A stretch of 27,415 bases of DNA from contig CBDVCD010000017.1 of assembly GCA_965372385.1 (NCBI GenBank), positions 1 through 27,415 of the forward strand, in the 5' to 3' direction. Under the pieces are notes generated by a model. That model saw only the letters and a program-made list of their open reading frames with translations. It did not search any database and was not told the origin of the DNA. Position numbers and translations under genes: made by a program. Positions 1 through 7,316 of this stretch are shown piece after piece; position 1 is the first letter of the stretch, and every line of letters starts with the position of its first letter. The DNA comes from JASJBU01 sp965372385. GTDB lineage: Bacteria; Pseudomonadota; Gammaproteobacteria; Chromatiales; Chromatiaceae.

Positions 1-40
1 CGAGGGCTGGAAGCCGGATGATATCGTTAAAGTAAATTAA

Positions 41-153
41 GGGGGTTATTCAGAAATTGATAAGTACAATGACGCGATTGTTGCCGCCTATGCGACTGGG
101 GCTACAGCTATCGCGAGATTGCCGAGTACTTCGGTTTGCATTTGGCGGGGTAG
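41..153 (+). pseudogene. C-terminal remnant of a REP-associated tyrosine transposase (RAYT), frameshifted
   Basis: The frame reading DAIVAAYATG ends at about base 99 and continues one frame over as GYSYREIAEYFGLHLAG before a TAG at 151-153. Together these resemble the C-terminal helix-turn-helix tail of REP-associated Y1 transposases, which often read AAYATGxYSYxEIAxHFG. One missing G in the run at 98-101 would explain the break. The catalytic HUH part is absent. The same frame is open from base 2 to a TAA at 38-40, either the end of an upstream gene or an earlier part of the same decayed gene. The assignment rests on a short motif; a sequencing error in the G run could also give the frameshift. 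Confidence 0.45.
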
Positions 154-167
154 TCCTGGCCACCCCG
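146..167. repeat. Possible REP-like hairpin next to the RAYT remnant
   Basis: CGGGGT at 146-151 pairs with ACCCCG at 162-167 across a 10-base loop. It lies at the stop codon of the transposase remnant and the left arm runs into GTAG, a tetranucleotide often seen at the foot of REP hairpins. It could equally be a chance hairpin or a weak terminator. Confidence 0.22.
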
Positions 168-212
168 TCAAATCAGAAGAAGGTGAAGGGCAGCACTCTT
201 TTCAGAAGGTAG

Positions 213-623
213 TCAGGATAAGATTTGCTCCAACTCCTGTTCAGAGTAACCGGCATCCTCTCCGAATTCCTCTCTTAGGTCCATATCCGCAAGATTTCTG
301 GCAGTGGTCTTGTCTTGGCCGCTGCCAAGGTGGAATTCGTACCTATCCCGCAGGTAACCGTGACGCTTCCATGCTTTTCTTTGGTCAACGGCCACGCTGC
401 TTGTCGGTTGGGCAAAGAGGGATTTTGAGACGCCTTTACCCGGTTTTCTCTTTTTTATTTTCTTGGCTTTACATTCCTTGAGTTGGCGCGTCAGGGCCTC
501 GATGGTACTTTCATGCTGTTTGAGTGCTCTCTCCAGTTGTTTGATTCTCTGTTTTAGATTCTGGGTGCCTGCCCGGGTTTTCATGCTACCCGGTAGCCGA
601 ATCTTGTCTTTCTTTTTCATCAT
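213..623 (-). CDS. Hypothetical small basic coiled-coil protein
   Basis: I do not recognise this 136-residue protein. The N-terminal 25 residues are rich in Lys/Arg. Residues about 22-55 (QRIKQLERALKQHES onwards) have heptad spacing typical of a coiled coil. A very basic stretch (KAKKIKKRKPGK) follows, then an acidic C-terminal part ending SEQELEQILS. No signal peptide, membrane segment or Cys motif is seen. It starts 5 bases after the stop of the CofD-like gene on the same strand, so the two are probably co-transcribed and translationally coupled. The ATG at 621-623 has no clear Shine-Dalgarno, and the next codon is also ATG. It is not the XXXCH protein of GAK loci, because that C-terminal signature is absent. 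A nucleic-acid-binding or scaffolding role is a guess from charge only. Confidence 0.6.
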   Translation of the reverse strand: MMKKKDKIRLPGSMKTRAGTQNLKQRIKQLERALKQHESTIEALTRQLKECKAKKIKKRKPGKGVSKSLFAQPTSSVAVDQRKAWKRHGYLRDRYEFHLGSGQDKTTARNLADMDLREEFGEDAGYSEQELEQILS

Positions 624-628
624 ATTTA

Positions 629-1822
629 TCAGATCAATGAAAGCAGGGCTTCAACAAGCATATTGTTGTCATAGTAAGGCGCGCTGTGTTTGCTGACGAG
701 TCTGGTATCTATTATCTGGACGCCAAGCTCGTGCATGAGACTCCTGGATAAGGGGGATTGATATTTGCCCTGCTTGCTGTCCATAAGAATGAAGTTGAGA
801 AGCTTGTTATTCGGGCATTCTGATCCGGCATCGCGGCGGAGGTGGTCGATCAGTCTGAGCACTGCCTGGTCCATCGTCATGCCGATTTGCTCAGGATCTT
901 TGCCTAGGTTGGGGATATAGACTTTTATGCCTTCGTTGACCGCAACGGCGGAACAGACGCCTGTAGGCAGCAGATTTGCGATCATGCTGGAATAAAAGCT
1001 GCCAGGTGGAAAACAGATCAATTCCGCTCTCTCGATCAGCTTCCGATTTTTCTTGCGAATCTCTGATTCGGCAGGGACAAACTTCTCTTCGTGTTGGGTC
1101 AAAAACAGCCGTTTGATGGGAGAGTCCAGTGGGGCCACTTCCTTGCCGGTCAGCAAGTGTTGTCCGATGATACGCCTGCCGTCTTCCAGGTCGGCCCCCA
1201 GGTGGAGGTTGTCGTTGACAACTGCACGCACGGTGCCGAGCACCCCGAGCAGTTTGGCAACCAGGAAAATAATGGGGTCCAGATGATTGTGGTTGTTGAG
1301 GTAACCGCCGGCAAGAATCAGATTGCCGATGCTTGCGCCGCGGAGGTCGAAGCTGACTGGCTTCGCATCGAGAAAATAACCGATCTGATTGCGGATGAGC
1401 CGACGCATTGGATTGGATATGGCCTCGATCAGCAGATCCTTTCCCTTGTGCATCGCTTCGAGCTGCCGCAACAGGTTGTCATTGTTTTCGGTCTTCGAAA
1501 AGCGGTAGGTGAAGAGTTTATAGACTTCGGGATGACCGGTAACAGTCTCATCGGCCAGGGCCACCTGACGGCTCCGCAGGTCTCCGATGGAAGGCATGGA
1601 GAAGGCCTTGCGCAGCTTTGCTGAACTGCCGCCGGCATCGAATGGCGTGACCATGTGAGTGGAATTGTGGGTGTAGTTTTTCAGCACCTGACTGGCACCA
1701 TTCAGGGCAGTGCCGCCGCTGAAGAACAGGATACTGGGTCCCAGTTCTGGCACTTTTCGGTAACGGCTGAGACGGATAGGATCTGGTATATGCGCAGTGC
1801 GCGTGACGCGGATAGAATTCAT
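629..1822 (-). CDS. CofD-related protein, GAK-system type
   Basis: This 397-residue protein belongs to the CofD/YvcK fold (2-phospho-L-lactate transferase-like, binding a nucleotide-linked substrate). It carries the features of the GAK-system subfamily: PELGPSILFFSGGTAL at about 25-40, FDAGGSSAKLRKAF at 61-74, then GASIGNLILAGGYLNN, LEDGRRIIGQHLLTGKE and PPGSFYSSMIANLLP further on. GAK loci were defined by co-occurrence of an ATP-grasp enzyme, an HprK-related kinase and this CofD-like protein; their biochemical role is not established. Neither the ATP-grasp nor the kinase gene is in this window, so this copy is solitary or its partners lie to the left. It faces a phosphoesterase across a 122-base divergent gap. 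Family call strong, reaction unknown. Confidence 0.85.
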   Translation of the reverse strand: MNSIRVTRTAHIPDPIRLSRYRKVPELGPSILFFSGGTALNGASQVLKNYTHNSTHMVTPFDAGGSSAKLRKAFSMPSIGDLRSRQVALADETVTGHPEVYKLFTYRFSKTENNDNLLRQLEAMHKGKDLLIEAISNPMRRLIRNQIGYFLDAKPVSFDLRGASIGNLILAGGYLNNHNHLDPIIFLVAKLLGVLGTVRAVVNDNLHLGADLEDGRRIIGQHLLTGKEVAPLDSPIKRLFLTQHEEKFVPAESEIRKKNRKLIERAELICFPPGSFYSSMIANLLPTGVCSAVAVNEGIKVYIPNLGKDPEQIGMTMDQAVLRLIDHLRRDAGSECPNNKLLNFILMDSKQGKYQSPLSRSLMHELGVQIIDTRLVSKHSAPYYDNNMLVEALLSLI

Positions 1823-1868
1823 GGTAAATGGTTTGCTATGATTATTTATAGTTTAGTTGTTCGTTTAG

Positions 1869-1885
1869 GGACTGTTAACAGGTCC
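1869..1885. promoter_or_regulatory. Palindrome in the divergent intergenic gap, possible operator
   Basis: GGACTGTTAACAGGTCC contains the perfect 10-base palindrome CTGTTAACAG (1872-1881) with partly matching flanks. It lies between the divergent CofD-like and phosphoesterase genes, where a shared operator would be expected. An A/T-rich TATAAA is readable on the minus strand at about 1843-1848, some 20 bases before the CofD-like ATG. No regulator is identified. Confidence 0.25.
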
Positions 1886-1944
1886 TGTCATCTCTCCAAA
1901 AAAAACGGTTAGCCTGGGATGGAGTAGATCCAGAGCTTAGAGCA

Positions 1945-3312
1945 ATGAAGAAGCATAAGGCAAACGAAAAGTGTGTCCGCTATCGGGGTAGGCAGTGGCT
2001 TCAGGTTGAACTTCCTGACGAGTGCCAGCCCTGGGAGTTGGGGAAAAGAAAATCGATCCGCAAGGACCGTTATCACCGCGGCACCTGGCATGAAGAGCTG
2101 TGCGGGATTCTTTTGCGCAACCGCTGGAAATGGCCGCAACGACTCATCTATTTCTTTTCGGATCTGCATGCGGATACGGATGCCTTTATCGCCTCATTGG
2201 TCGCTTCCGGTGGAATCAAAAAGACCGGACCGCGAGACAAGGATTTCAAACTGACCAAAGACGGTCGCAAGGCCCTTTTTATTATCGGTGGCGACTGCTT
2301 TGACAAGGGGCCCAGCAGCATACGGCTTTTACGCGCTATTCGTATGCTCATGGAACGAAAGGCCGATGTGCGTATTCTGGCGGGAAATCACGATGTTCGC
2401 ATGATGCTGGGGATGAGGGCACTGGATCTGCAGCCGGACCCACGAACCGACCATTTTTTTGTTCGTATGGGGTCAAAGGTGATCCCATTTCTAAAGGAGG
2501 TGTATGACCACTATCTGCAGGGAAAGTGCTCCATCAGTGATCTGCCCGGCACTCGAGAGTGCCGGCGGAGGTTGTTCCCGCCAAAACGCTGGTTTGACGA
2601 ATTTCCCCGGGTGGCCGGCTGGGTCATGCCGGATTCGGGTGTTGAACGCGAGATGAAGCGGCTGCGGGTGAAGATGGATTGCTTCGAAGACGACTGTTTG
2701 CGCGTCGGGCTCTCTCTGCGAATGGCTTATGCCGCCGCGAGAAAATGGCAGCAACTATTTCTGCATCCGAAAGGGGAGTTTTTCTGGTTTTTCGATCAGA
2801 TGCAGCTTGCTTACCGGGAGGCTTCCTTTCTCTTCATCCATGCGGGTCTCGATGATCAGATCGCCCAGATCGTTTATGAGAACGGCGTCAAACATCTCAA
2901 TCGGGAATTTCGTAACAAGGTGAAGAAGGACCTGTTCGATTTCTATTACAGTCCGCTGGCTAACGTTATTCGCACCAAGTATCGGGAGGTCGACAGACCG
3001 TTGACACTTCGCGGGGTGGAGTCGGTTCGCCGCAGGAAAATCCATGCAATTGTGCATGGACATCAGCATCTGCGGCACGGCCAGAGGATCACCCTCAGGA
3101 AAGGCATGATAAATTTTGAATGTGATTCGACCCTTGATCGTAATACACGTGAGCGGATCGGTGTCATTGGTTACGGAGCAGCGGTAACCATTATCCAACC
3201 GGATGGCGTAGTGAAGGGGATCAGTGCCGATTATCCTTTCATTAAGGTATTCATACCCTCATTACTGGTTGGTGGTAAAGGGAGACCGCGGATACCGGTC
3301 TTTGTGGTCTGA
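1945..3312 (+). CDS. Calcineurin-like metallophosphoesterase
   Basis: This 455-residue protein has all metal-binding blocks of the PPP/ApaH-like phosphoesterase fold: FSDLHAD (D73, H75), GGDCFDKGP (about 115-122), LAGNHD (N148, H149), FIHAGLDD (H299) and VHGHQHLRHG (H371, H373). A roughly 150-residue insertion separates the GNHD and HAG blocks, and a 65-residue N-terminal extension precedes the catalytic domain. There is no signal peptide or membrane segment, so it should be cytoplasmic. The substrate (protein phosphate, dinucleotide or other) cannot be read from the sequence. It is divergent from the GAK CofD-like gene, so a link to that system is possible but inferred from position only. 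The ribosome binding site before the ATG is weak. Confidence 0.82.
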   Translation: MKKHKANEKCVRYRGRQWLQVELPDECQPWELGKRKSIRKDRYHRGTWHEELCGILLRNRWKWPQRLIYFFSDLHADTDAFIASLVASGGIKKTGPRDKDFKLTKDGRKALFIIGGDCFDKGPSSIRLLRAIRMLMERKADVRILAGNHDVRMMLGMRALDLQPDPRTDHFFVRMGSKVIPFLKEVYDHYLQGKCSISDLPGTRECRRRLFPPKRWFDEFPRVAGWVMPDSGVEREMKRLRVKMDCFEDDCLRVGLSLRMAYAAARKWQQLFLHPKGEFFWFFDQMQLAYREASFLFIHAGLDDQIAQIVYENGVKHLNREFRNKVKKDLFDFYYSPLANVIRTKYREVDRPLTLRGVESVRRRKIHAIVHGHQHLRHGQRITLRKGMINFECDSTLDRNTRERIGVIGYGAAVTIIQPDGVVKGISADYPFIKVFIPSLLVGGKGRPRIPVFVV

Positions 3313-3407
3313 GCCGTAGAAACTTCCTCGTTTGATGGGTGTCATTACAAAGGGAAGTCGTTTGTTTGTATGCTGACTGCATGCAAAAAAGAGAAACCGG
3401 AGCCCTC

Positions 3408-4004
3408 ATGTTGCGTAATGCAGTAATCTTGATCTTTGGTCTTTTCCTGTCGTTCCTGACTGCTGCTCAGGAGCCGTCCGTGCAAAAAGACGAGGTGCCC
3501 GGTATCACCGAAGCGCCCCCCGGGGGTGATTTTTCACTTCACTCGAGCCAGGGGCCTTTTTCCCTCAAGGATCTTCGCGGTAAGGTGGTGCTGCTCTATT
3601 TCGGTTACACCAAATGCCCGGATGTCTGCCCCACCTCACTCGCTTTCATGACCCAGGCACTGAATGAACTCGATGATGATGAGTTGAAAAATATTCAGGG
3701 GGTATTCGTAAGCGTGGACCCCAAGCGGGATGACTTCGAGACCCTTGATGACTATCTTGCCTATTTTCATCCCAATTTAATGGGGGTCACAGGCAGCGAT
3801 GAAGCGATTGCCGAAGCGGCGGCGCTGTACGGTGCCCAGTATTACGAAGTGGATCTCAAAGGTTCAGCTTTTGGCTATGCGGTGAATCATTCCGCCGTGA
3901 CTTACTTGATCAGCCCGGCAGGGGAACTGCGTTTCATCTTTCCCCATGCCACGGATTCCTCGGTAATTCTCGAGGCGATTCGCTACCTGTTAGCCGGTAA
4001 CTGA
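3408..4004 (+). CDS. SCO1/SenC family protein (thioredoxin-like copper/redox chaperone)
   Basis: SCO proteins deliver copper to, or reduce thiols of, periplasmic metalloenzymes such as the CuA site of cytochrome oxidase. The CxxxC motif is CPDVC (C70, C74) in the strand-turn YFGYTKCPDVCPTS, and the conserved His is H161 in NHSAVTYLI. Residues 4-20 are hydrophobic and form a signal peptide or N-terminal anchor. The ATG at 3408 is preferred over the GTG at 3339 or the ATG at 3381 because GGAG at 3398-3401 sits 6 bases upstream and the protein then begins directly with the signal sequence. It precedes the idr operon by 358 bases and was probably transcribed separately. A maturation role for the idr proteins is possible but not shown. 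Confidence 0.88.
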   Translation: MLRNAVILIFGLFLSFLTAAQEPSVQKDEVPGITEAPPGGDFSLHSSQGPFSLKDLRGKVVLLYFGYTKCPDVCPTSLAFMTQALNELDDDELKNIQGVFVSVDPKRDDFETLDDYLAYFHPNLMGVTGSDEAIAEAAALYGAQYYEVDLKGSAFGYAVNHSAVTYLISPAGELRFIFPHATDSSVILEAIRYLLAGN

Positions 4005-4362
4005 GAGCAAACAGCCCTAATTTGACAAAGTAGGCGTAGTCAACTTACCGCTAAAACCATTCCGTCTCTGTTTCGTGCTTGACTGCTTTGTTCACCTGCT
4101 CCCGATGGTGTGAACAAAATAGAGTCCTACAGCATGATGCTGGAACAAACCATTCAAACCCCCGCTGTATTGCAGTTGATGCAGATCAATAACTATTTTG
4201 TAACTTACTGTTTGTGTGGGGATTGCATAAAACCACAGTAATTGGCCTGGTTTATGCAGAAGATAGGTCCGAATCAGATGCGTCGTTGGGCAAAAAAGTT
4301 CCTGCGAACTGATTCGATCGTCGGAACACCGATTCAAGCAAATCTGACCTGGAGGAAATCCA
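4005..4362. other. Intergenic promoter region of the idr operon
   Basis: No gene is seen in these 358 bases. They hold a perfect FNR/ANR box (4176-4189), an inverted repeat GTTCAC (4090-4095) / GTGAAC (4110-4115), and a 13-base palindrome CAGCATGATGCTG (4130-4142), any of which may bind regulators. A possible extended -10 (TTGCATAAA) lies at about 4223-4231. The ribosome binding site of the first peroxidase gene is GGAGG at 4351-4355, 7 bases before its ATG. Confidence 0.55.
4176..4189. promoter_or_regulatory. FNR/ANR/DNR-type binding site upstream of the idr operon
   Basis: TTGATGCAGATCAA matches the consensus TTGAT-N4-ATCAA at all ten defined positions. It lies 174 bases before the first peroxidase ATG in the only intergenic gap able to hold the operon promoter. 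FNR-family proteins activate genes when oxygen is low. The transcription start is not fixed by sequence, so activation versus repression geometry cannot be decided, and a DNR- or Dnr/NnrR-type regulator would recognise the same box. Confidence 0.7.
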
Positions 4363-5469
4363 ATGGGTGTACGAGTCAATAAGGGGCGTACCCTCCTAGC
4401 CGCCGTGTTGGGGTTTGGGGTGGCATTCAGCGCTCAGGCTGCCAAGTATCCGGATATCGGACCCTTGCCGCAGCTGAAGATCGATAAGGCAAAAGCCGAA
4501 CTGGGTAAACGCTTATTCTTCGATAAGCGTCTCTCAGGTGATGCCGCCGTCTCATGTGCCACATGCCATGTGCCGGAAAAGGGCTATGCGAGCAAAGAGG
4601 CGCTCTCCCCCGGTTATCCGGGTAATGGCCACTTCCGCAACGCCTCCTCCCTTGTCAATGTTGCACATAGAAAGGTGTGGAACTGGGATGGTCGGATCGG
4701 CACCAATCTGAACGATATGACCCGTGAGATGCTTACGGAAGACTACACCATGAATATGGATATGCGGATCATGCAGGAGCGCGTGAAGCAGGATCCCCTC
4801 TATGTGAAGATGTTCAAGGATGCCGGTTATGGGGAACCCTCCAACGGTTCCGTACGTAAGGCGATCCCCGAGTATCTGAAGACCCTGACGTCCAAGGGCT
4901 CCCCCTTTGATAAGGGTGCCATGTCCGCTTCCGCCAAAAGCGGTATGAAATTGTTCAAAGGCAAGGCCGGTTGCATCCAGTGCCATAACGGTCCAATGAT
5001 GACCGATCAAAAGGCACACAACACCGGGGTTTCCGAGAACTTCGATGTATTTCTGGATCCCATGAATCACCAGGCCTTTATCGCCTTCACCATGTTTCAG
5101 GGTATTCCCAACTACATGAATCTGAAGCGTGATCCGGGTTACTACAACGTCACCCTGTTGGACGAGGACATGGGCAAGTTCCTCACGCCTTCACTGCGTG
5201 AGCTGAAATACAGCGCCCCCTACATGCACAACGGCATGATCAAGACATTGGCGAATGTCGTCGACTTCTACAACAAGGGTGGCGGCAAGGACAGTAATAA
5301 GAGCAAGCTGCTGAAACCTCTCGGCTTGGGCAGTCAGGATAAAAAAGACCTGGTCGCATTTCTTGAAGCGCTCTCCGGCGATCCCCTGACCAGCTCCCAG
5401 TACGTCTGGAAAGAGGCCTACCCGGCTGAGTATCCGGTCATCGAAAACTGGACGCAGGTCCGTAATTAA
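4363..5469 (+). CDS. idrP: Di-heme cytochrome c peroxidase, IdrP-type (first of two)
   Basis: This 368-residue protein belongs to the bacterial di-heme cytochrome c peroxidase/MauG family, which reduces H2O2 to water in the periplasm using electrons from c-type cytochromes. Two CxxCH haem motifs are present, CATCH (C65-H69) and CIQCH (C204-H208), in the usual family contexts CATCHVPEKGY and GKAGCIQCHNG. The distal conserved block YSAPYMHNG follows. Residues 1-26 form a Sec signal ending AQA. It opens a four-gene operon with a second peroxidase, a Rieske protein and an AioA-like enzyme, the composition of iodate reductase clusters (IdrP1/IdrP2/IdrB/IdrA). Proposed job there: removal of peroxide formed during iodate reduction. 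Whether it corresponds to IdrP1 or IdrP2 cannot be fixed without alignment. Confidence 0.85.
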   Translation: MGVRVNKGRTLLAAVLGFGVAFSAQAAKYPDIGPLPQLKIDKAKAELGKRLFFDKRLSGDAAVSCATCHVPEKGYASKEALSPGYPGNGHFRNASSLVNVAHRKVWNWDGRIGTNLNDMTREMLTEDYTMNMDMRIMQERVKQDPLYVKMFKDAGYGEPSNGSVRKAIPEYLKTLTSKGSPFDKGAMSASAKSGMKLFKGKAGCIQCHNGPMMTDQKAHNTGVSENFDVFLDPMNHQAFIAFTMFQGIPNYMNLKRDPGYYNVTLLDEDMGKFLTPSLRELKYSAPYMHNGMIKTLANVVDFYNKGGGKDSNKSKLLKPLGLGSQDKKDLVAFLEALSGDPLTSSQYVWKEAYPAEYPVIENWTQVRN

Positions 5470-5483
5470 TCGAGGTGATAACC

Positions 5484-6728
5484 ATGAGTATGAAGAAAAT
5501 TGCTCCTACCCTGGTTGCTGCCGCCGTTGCGACTGGGTTGGGCGTTTGCCAAGCATCGGATGTCAAACAGGAGAGTGGCGCGGCGCCCGTTAAGGCCCCA
5601 GCCGCCAAGATGGTAATAAAGCAGGCGGGTCCGCCGCCGCTGGCCCCGCTGGGTGAAGCGCCGATTCCACCGGATAATAAGCTGACACCGGCCAAGGTTG
5701 AACTCGGCAAACTGCTGTTTTTCGATACCCGTGTGGGCGGTGACGCCTCTACCGGCTGTTCCACCTGCCATGAACCCGAGCAGGGCTGGGCTTGGGCGGA
5801 AGACTTTTCCCGTGGCTATCCCGGTACCGTGCACTGGCGCAACAGCCAGTCCATCATCAATAGCGCCTACTTCCCCCGTCAGTTCTGGGCCGGTTCCGCC
5901 TCTTCCAACGAGAAGCAGGCCAAGGCAGCCGCCAAGGGTGGTGTGGCTGGTAACGGTGAGGACGACATCATGGAGGCACGCATGGCGCTGATCCCCGAGT
6001 ACCGCAAACAGTTCAAGGAGGTATTCGGCACCGAGTGGCCGATCATTGATGATGTCTGGTTTGCGATCTCCGCCTTCGAGCGCACCATGAACACCACCGG
6101 AGAGTACGAGGTGCCTCTGGACAAGTACCTGAAGGGTGATAAGAGTGCGCTGGATGAGCAGCAGGTTCGCGGCATGAAACTGTTCAACGGCAAGGCCGGT
6201 TGCATCCAGTGCCATAACGGTGAACTGACCACCGATCTCGATTATCACAACATCGGGGTTCCTGCGAACAAACGTTGGGAGGAGGACGGTCTGGCGCAGA
6301 TCACCTTCCGTTTCGAGCAGTATGCCAAAGGCCAGACGGAAGAGGGCTACCGTGCCGCCAAGTCTGACTGGGGCTTCTATTATCGTTCCAAGAATAAATG
6401 GGATAGAGGTAAATTCCGTACCGCTCCTCTGCGCTATATCGAGTATACCGCGCCTTACATGCATAACGGAGTCTTCTACACCCTGGAAGAGGTCGTAGAC
6501 TTCTATAACACGGGTGGTTTCGACGAGGAGGGTCGTACGACACTCTTCCCCGAGAATAAGTCCAAGCTGATCAAGCCGCTCGGTCTGACCGACGAGGAGA
6601 AAGAGGATCTGGTGGCATTTCTCGGCGCCTTCTCCGGTCCTGAGATCATGATGGAGAAGCCCAAGCAACCACCTTATGCAGCTCTGTTCACTAAGGCTGA
6701 ACTGGAAGCTGCACAGGAGGCAAAATAA
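5484..6728 (+). CDS. idrP: Di-heme cytochrome c peroxidase, IdrP-type (second of two)
   Basis: Second di-heme peroxidase, 414 residues from the ATG at 5484. That start is chosen over the GTG at 5475 because GAGGTG (5472-5477) sits 6 bases upstream as the ribosome binding site. Haem motifs are CSTCH (C92-H96) and CIQCH (C240-H244); the block YTAPYMHNG is conserved. A Sec signal ends about residue 24 (GVCQA), followed by an Ala/Pro-rich linker (about 30-65) absent from its paralogue. It shares GKAGCIQCHNG exactly with the first peroxidase, consistent with an old duplication. It starts 14 bases after the first gene and overlaps idrB by one base, so the four genes are one transcription unit. Periplasmic peroxide reduction is the expected role. 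Confidence 0.85.
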   Translation: MSMKKIAPTLVAAAVATGLGVCQASDVKQESGAAPVKAPAAKMVIKQAGPPPLAPLGEAPIPPDNKLTPAKVELGKLLFFDTRVGGDASTGCSTCHEPEQGWAWAEDFSRGYPGTVHWRNSQSIINSAYFPRQFWAGSASSNEKQAKAAAKGGVAGNGEDDIMEARMALIPEYRKQFKEVFGTEWPIIDDVWFAISAFERTMNTTGEYEVPLDKYLKGDKSALDEQQVRGMKLFNGKAGCIQCHNGELTTDLDYHNIGVPANKRWEEDGLAQITFRFEQYAKGQTEEGYRAAKSDWGFYYRSKNKWDRGKFRTAPLRYIEYTAPYMHNGVFYTLEEVVDFYNTGGFDEEGRTTLFPENKSKLIKPLGLTDEEKEDLVAFLGAFSGPEIMMEKPKQPPYAALFTKAELEAAQEAK

Positions 6729-7303
6729 TGAGCGATCTGAAGAAAAAAGACGAGACTGCGGCTGAGCACGGCAAATGCATGATGAACCGCCGTCAGTTCA
6801 TGATGTATTCAGGTTCTACGGCAGCGGCAGCCAGCACCATCTCAATTAGCCTGTTCCCGGGACAAGCCCAGGCCAAGGCCCGGGTGGTTGGTTATCCGCG
6901 TAAACAAGTTGCCAAGCTGAGCCAGCTGAAAGACAACCAGCCGCTGGATTTCAACTATCCCGATGAGGGTCAGAATTCCCAGTGCTTCATCGTCAAGATG
7001 GATGGGGCCAAGGCCGGTGGCGGTGTCGGTTCCCAGCGTGATGTGGTGGCGTTCAGCTACCTCTGCACCCATCAGGGCGGTTTTCTGAACGGCAAGTATC
7101 AGGCGGTTGGTGAGCACCGCGTACTGGGCCAGTGCCCACTGCACCTCTCTACCTATGACCTGACCCGCCACGGCATCATCGTTTCCGGGCAGGCCTACCA
7201 GAGCATCCCTCAGGTGCTGCTGGAAATTGAAGGTGACGACGTTTACGCCGTCGGCATGATGGGGCTGATCTTTGGCCGTAACCAAAATCTGATGGAATCC
7301 TAG
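6728..7303 (+). CDS. idrB: Rieske iron-sulfur small subunit, IdrB-like (AioB family), Tat-exported
   Basis: Small subunit that carries a [2Fe-2S] centre and passes electrons between periplasmic cytochromes and the molybdenum subunit. The 191-residue protein has a twin-arginine signal (NRRQFM, residues 20-25, hydrophobic stretch to about 44, cleavage near AQA at 47-50). Rieske ligands are CTH (C113, H115) and CPLH (C136, H139). The extra Cys pair that forms the disulfide in bc1-type Rieske proteins is missing (CTHQGG and CPLH instead of CTHxGC and CPCH). Its ATG overlaps the previous stop (TAATG) and AGGAGG lies 7 bases upstream. IdrA has no signal of its own, so this subunit probably carries it through the Tat pore. 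AioB is the alternative name by family; the two peroxidases favour IdrB. Confidence 0.85.
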   Translation: MSDLKKKDETAAEHGKCMMNRRQFMMYSGSTAAAASTISISLFPGQAQAKARVVGYPRKQVAKLSQLKDNQPLDFNYPDEGQNSQCFIVKMDGAKAGGGVGSQRDVVAFSYLCTHQGGFLNGKYQAVGEHRVLGQCPLHLSTYDLTRHGIIVSGQAYQSIPQVLLEIEGDDVYAVGMMGLIFGRNQNLMES

Positions 7304-7316
7304 GAGGAGACACAAC

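Noticed and set aside
119..481. 120-codon plus-strand frame at the left end
   Set aside because: Its start lies inside the transposase remnant in a shifted frame and it is antisense to the small coiled-coil gene; translation looks random.
213..623. XXXCH component of a GAK system
   Set aside because: The C-terminus lacks the Cys-His signature of that family; only its location beside the CofD-like gene suggested it.
5466..6668. 400-codon minus-strand open frame opposite the second peroxidase
   Set aside because: Entirely antisense to a strongly supported cytochrome gene; its translation has no family features and reflects codon bias of the real gene.
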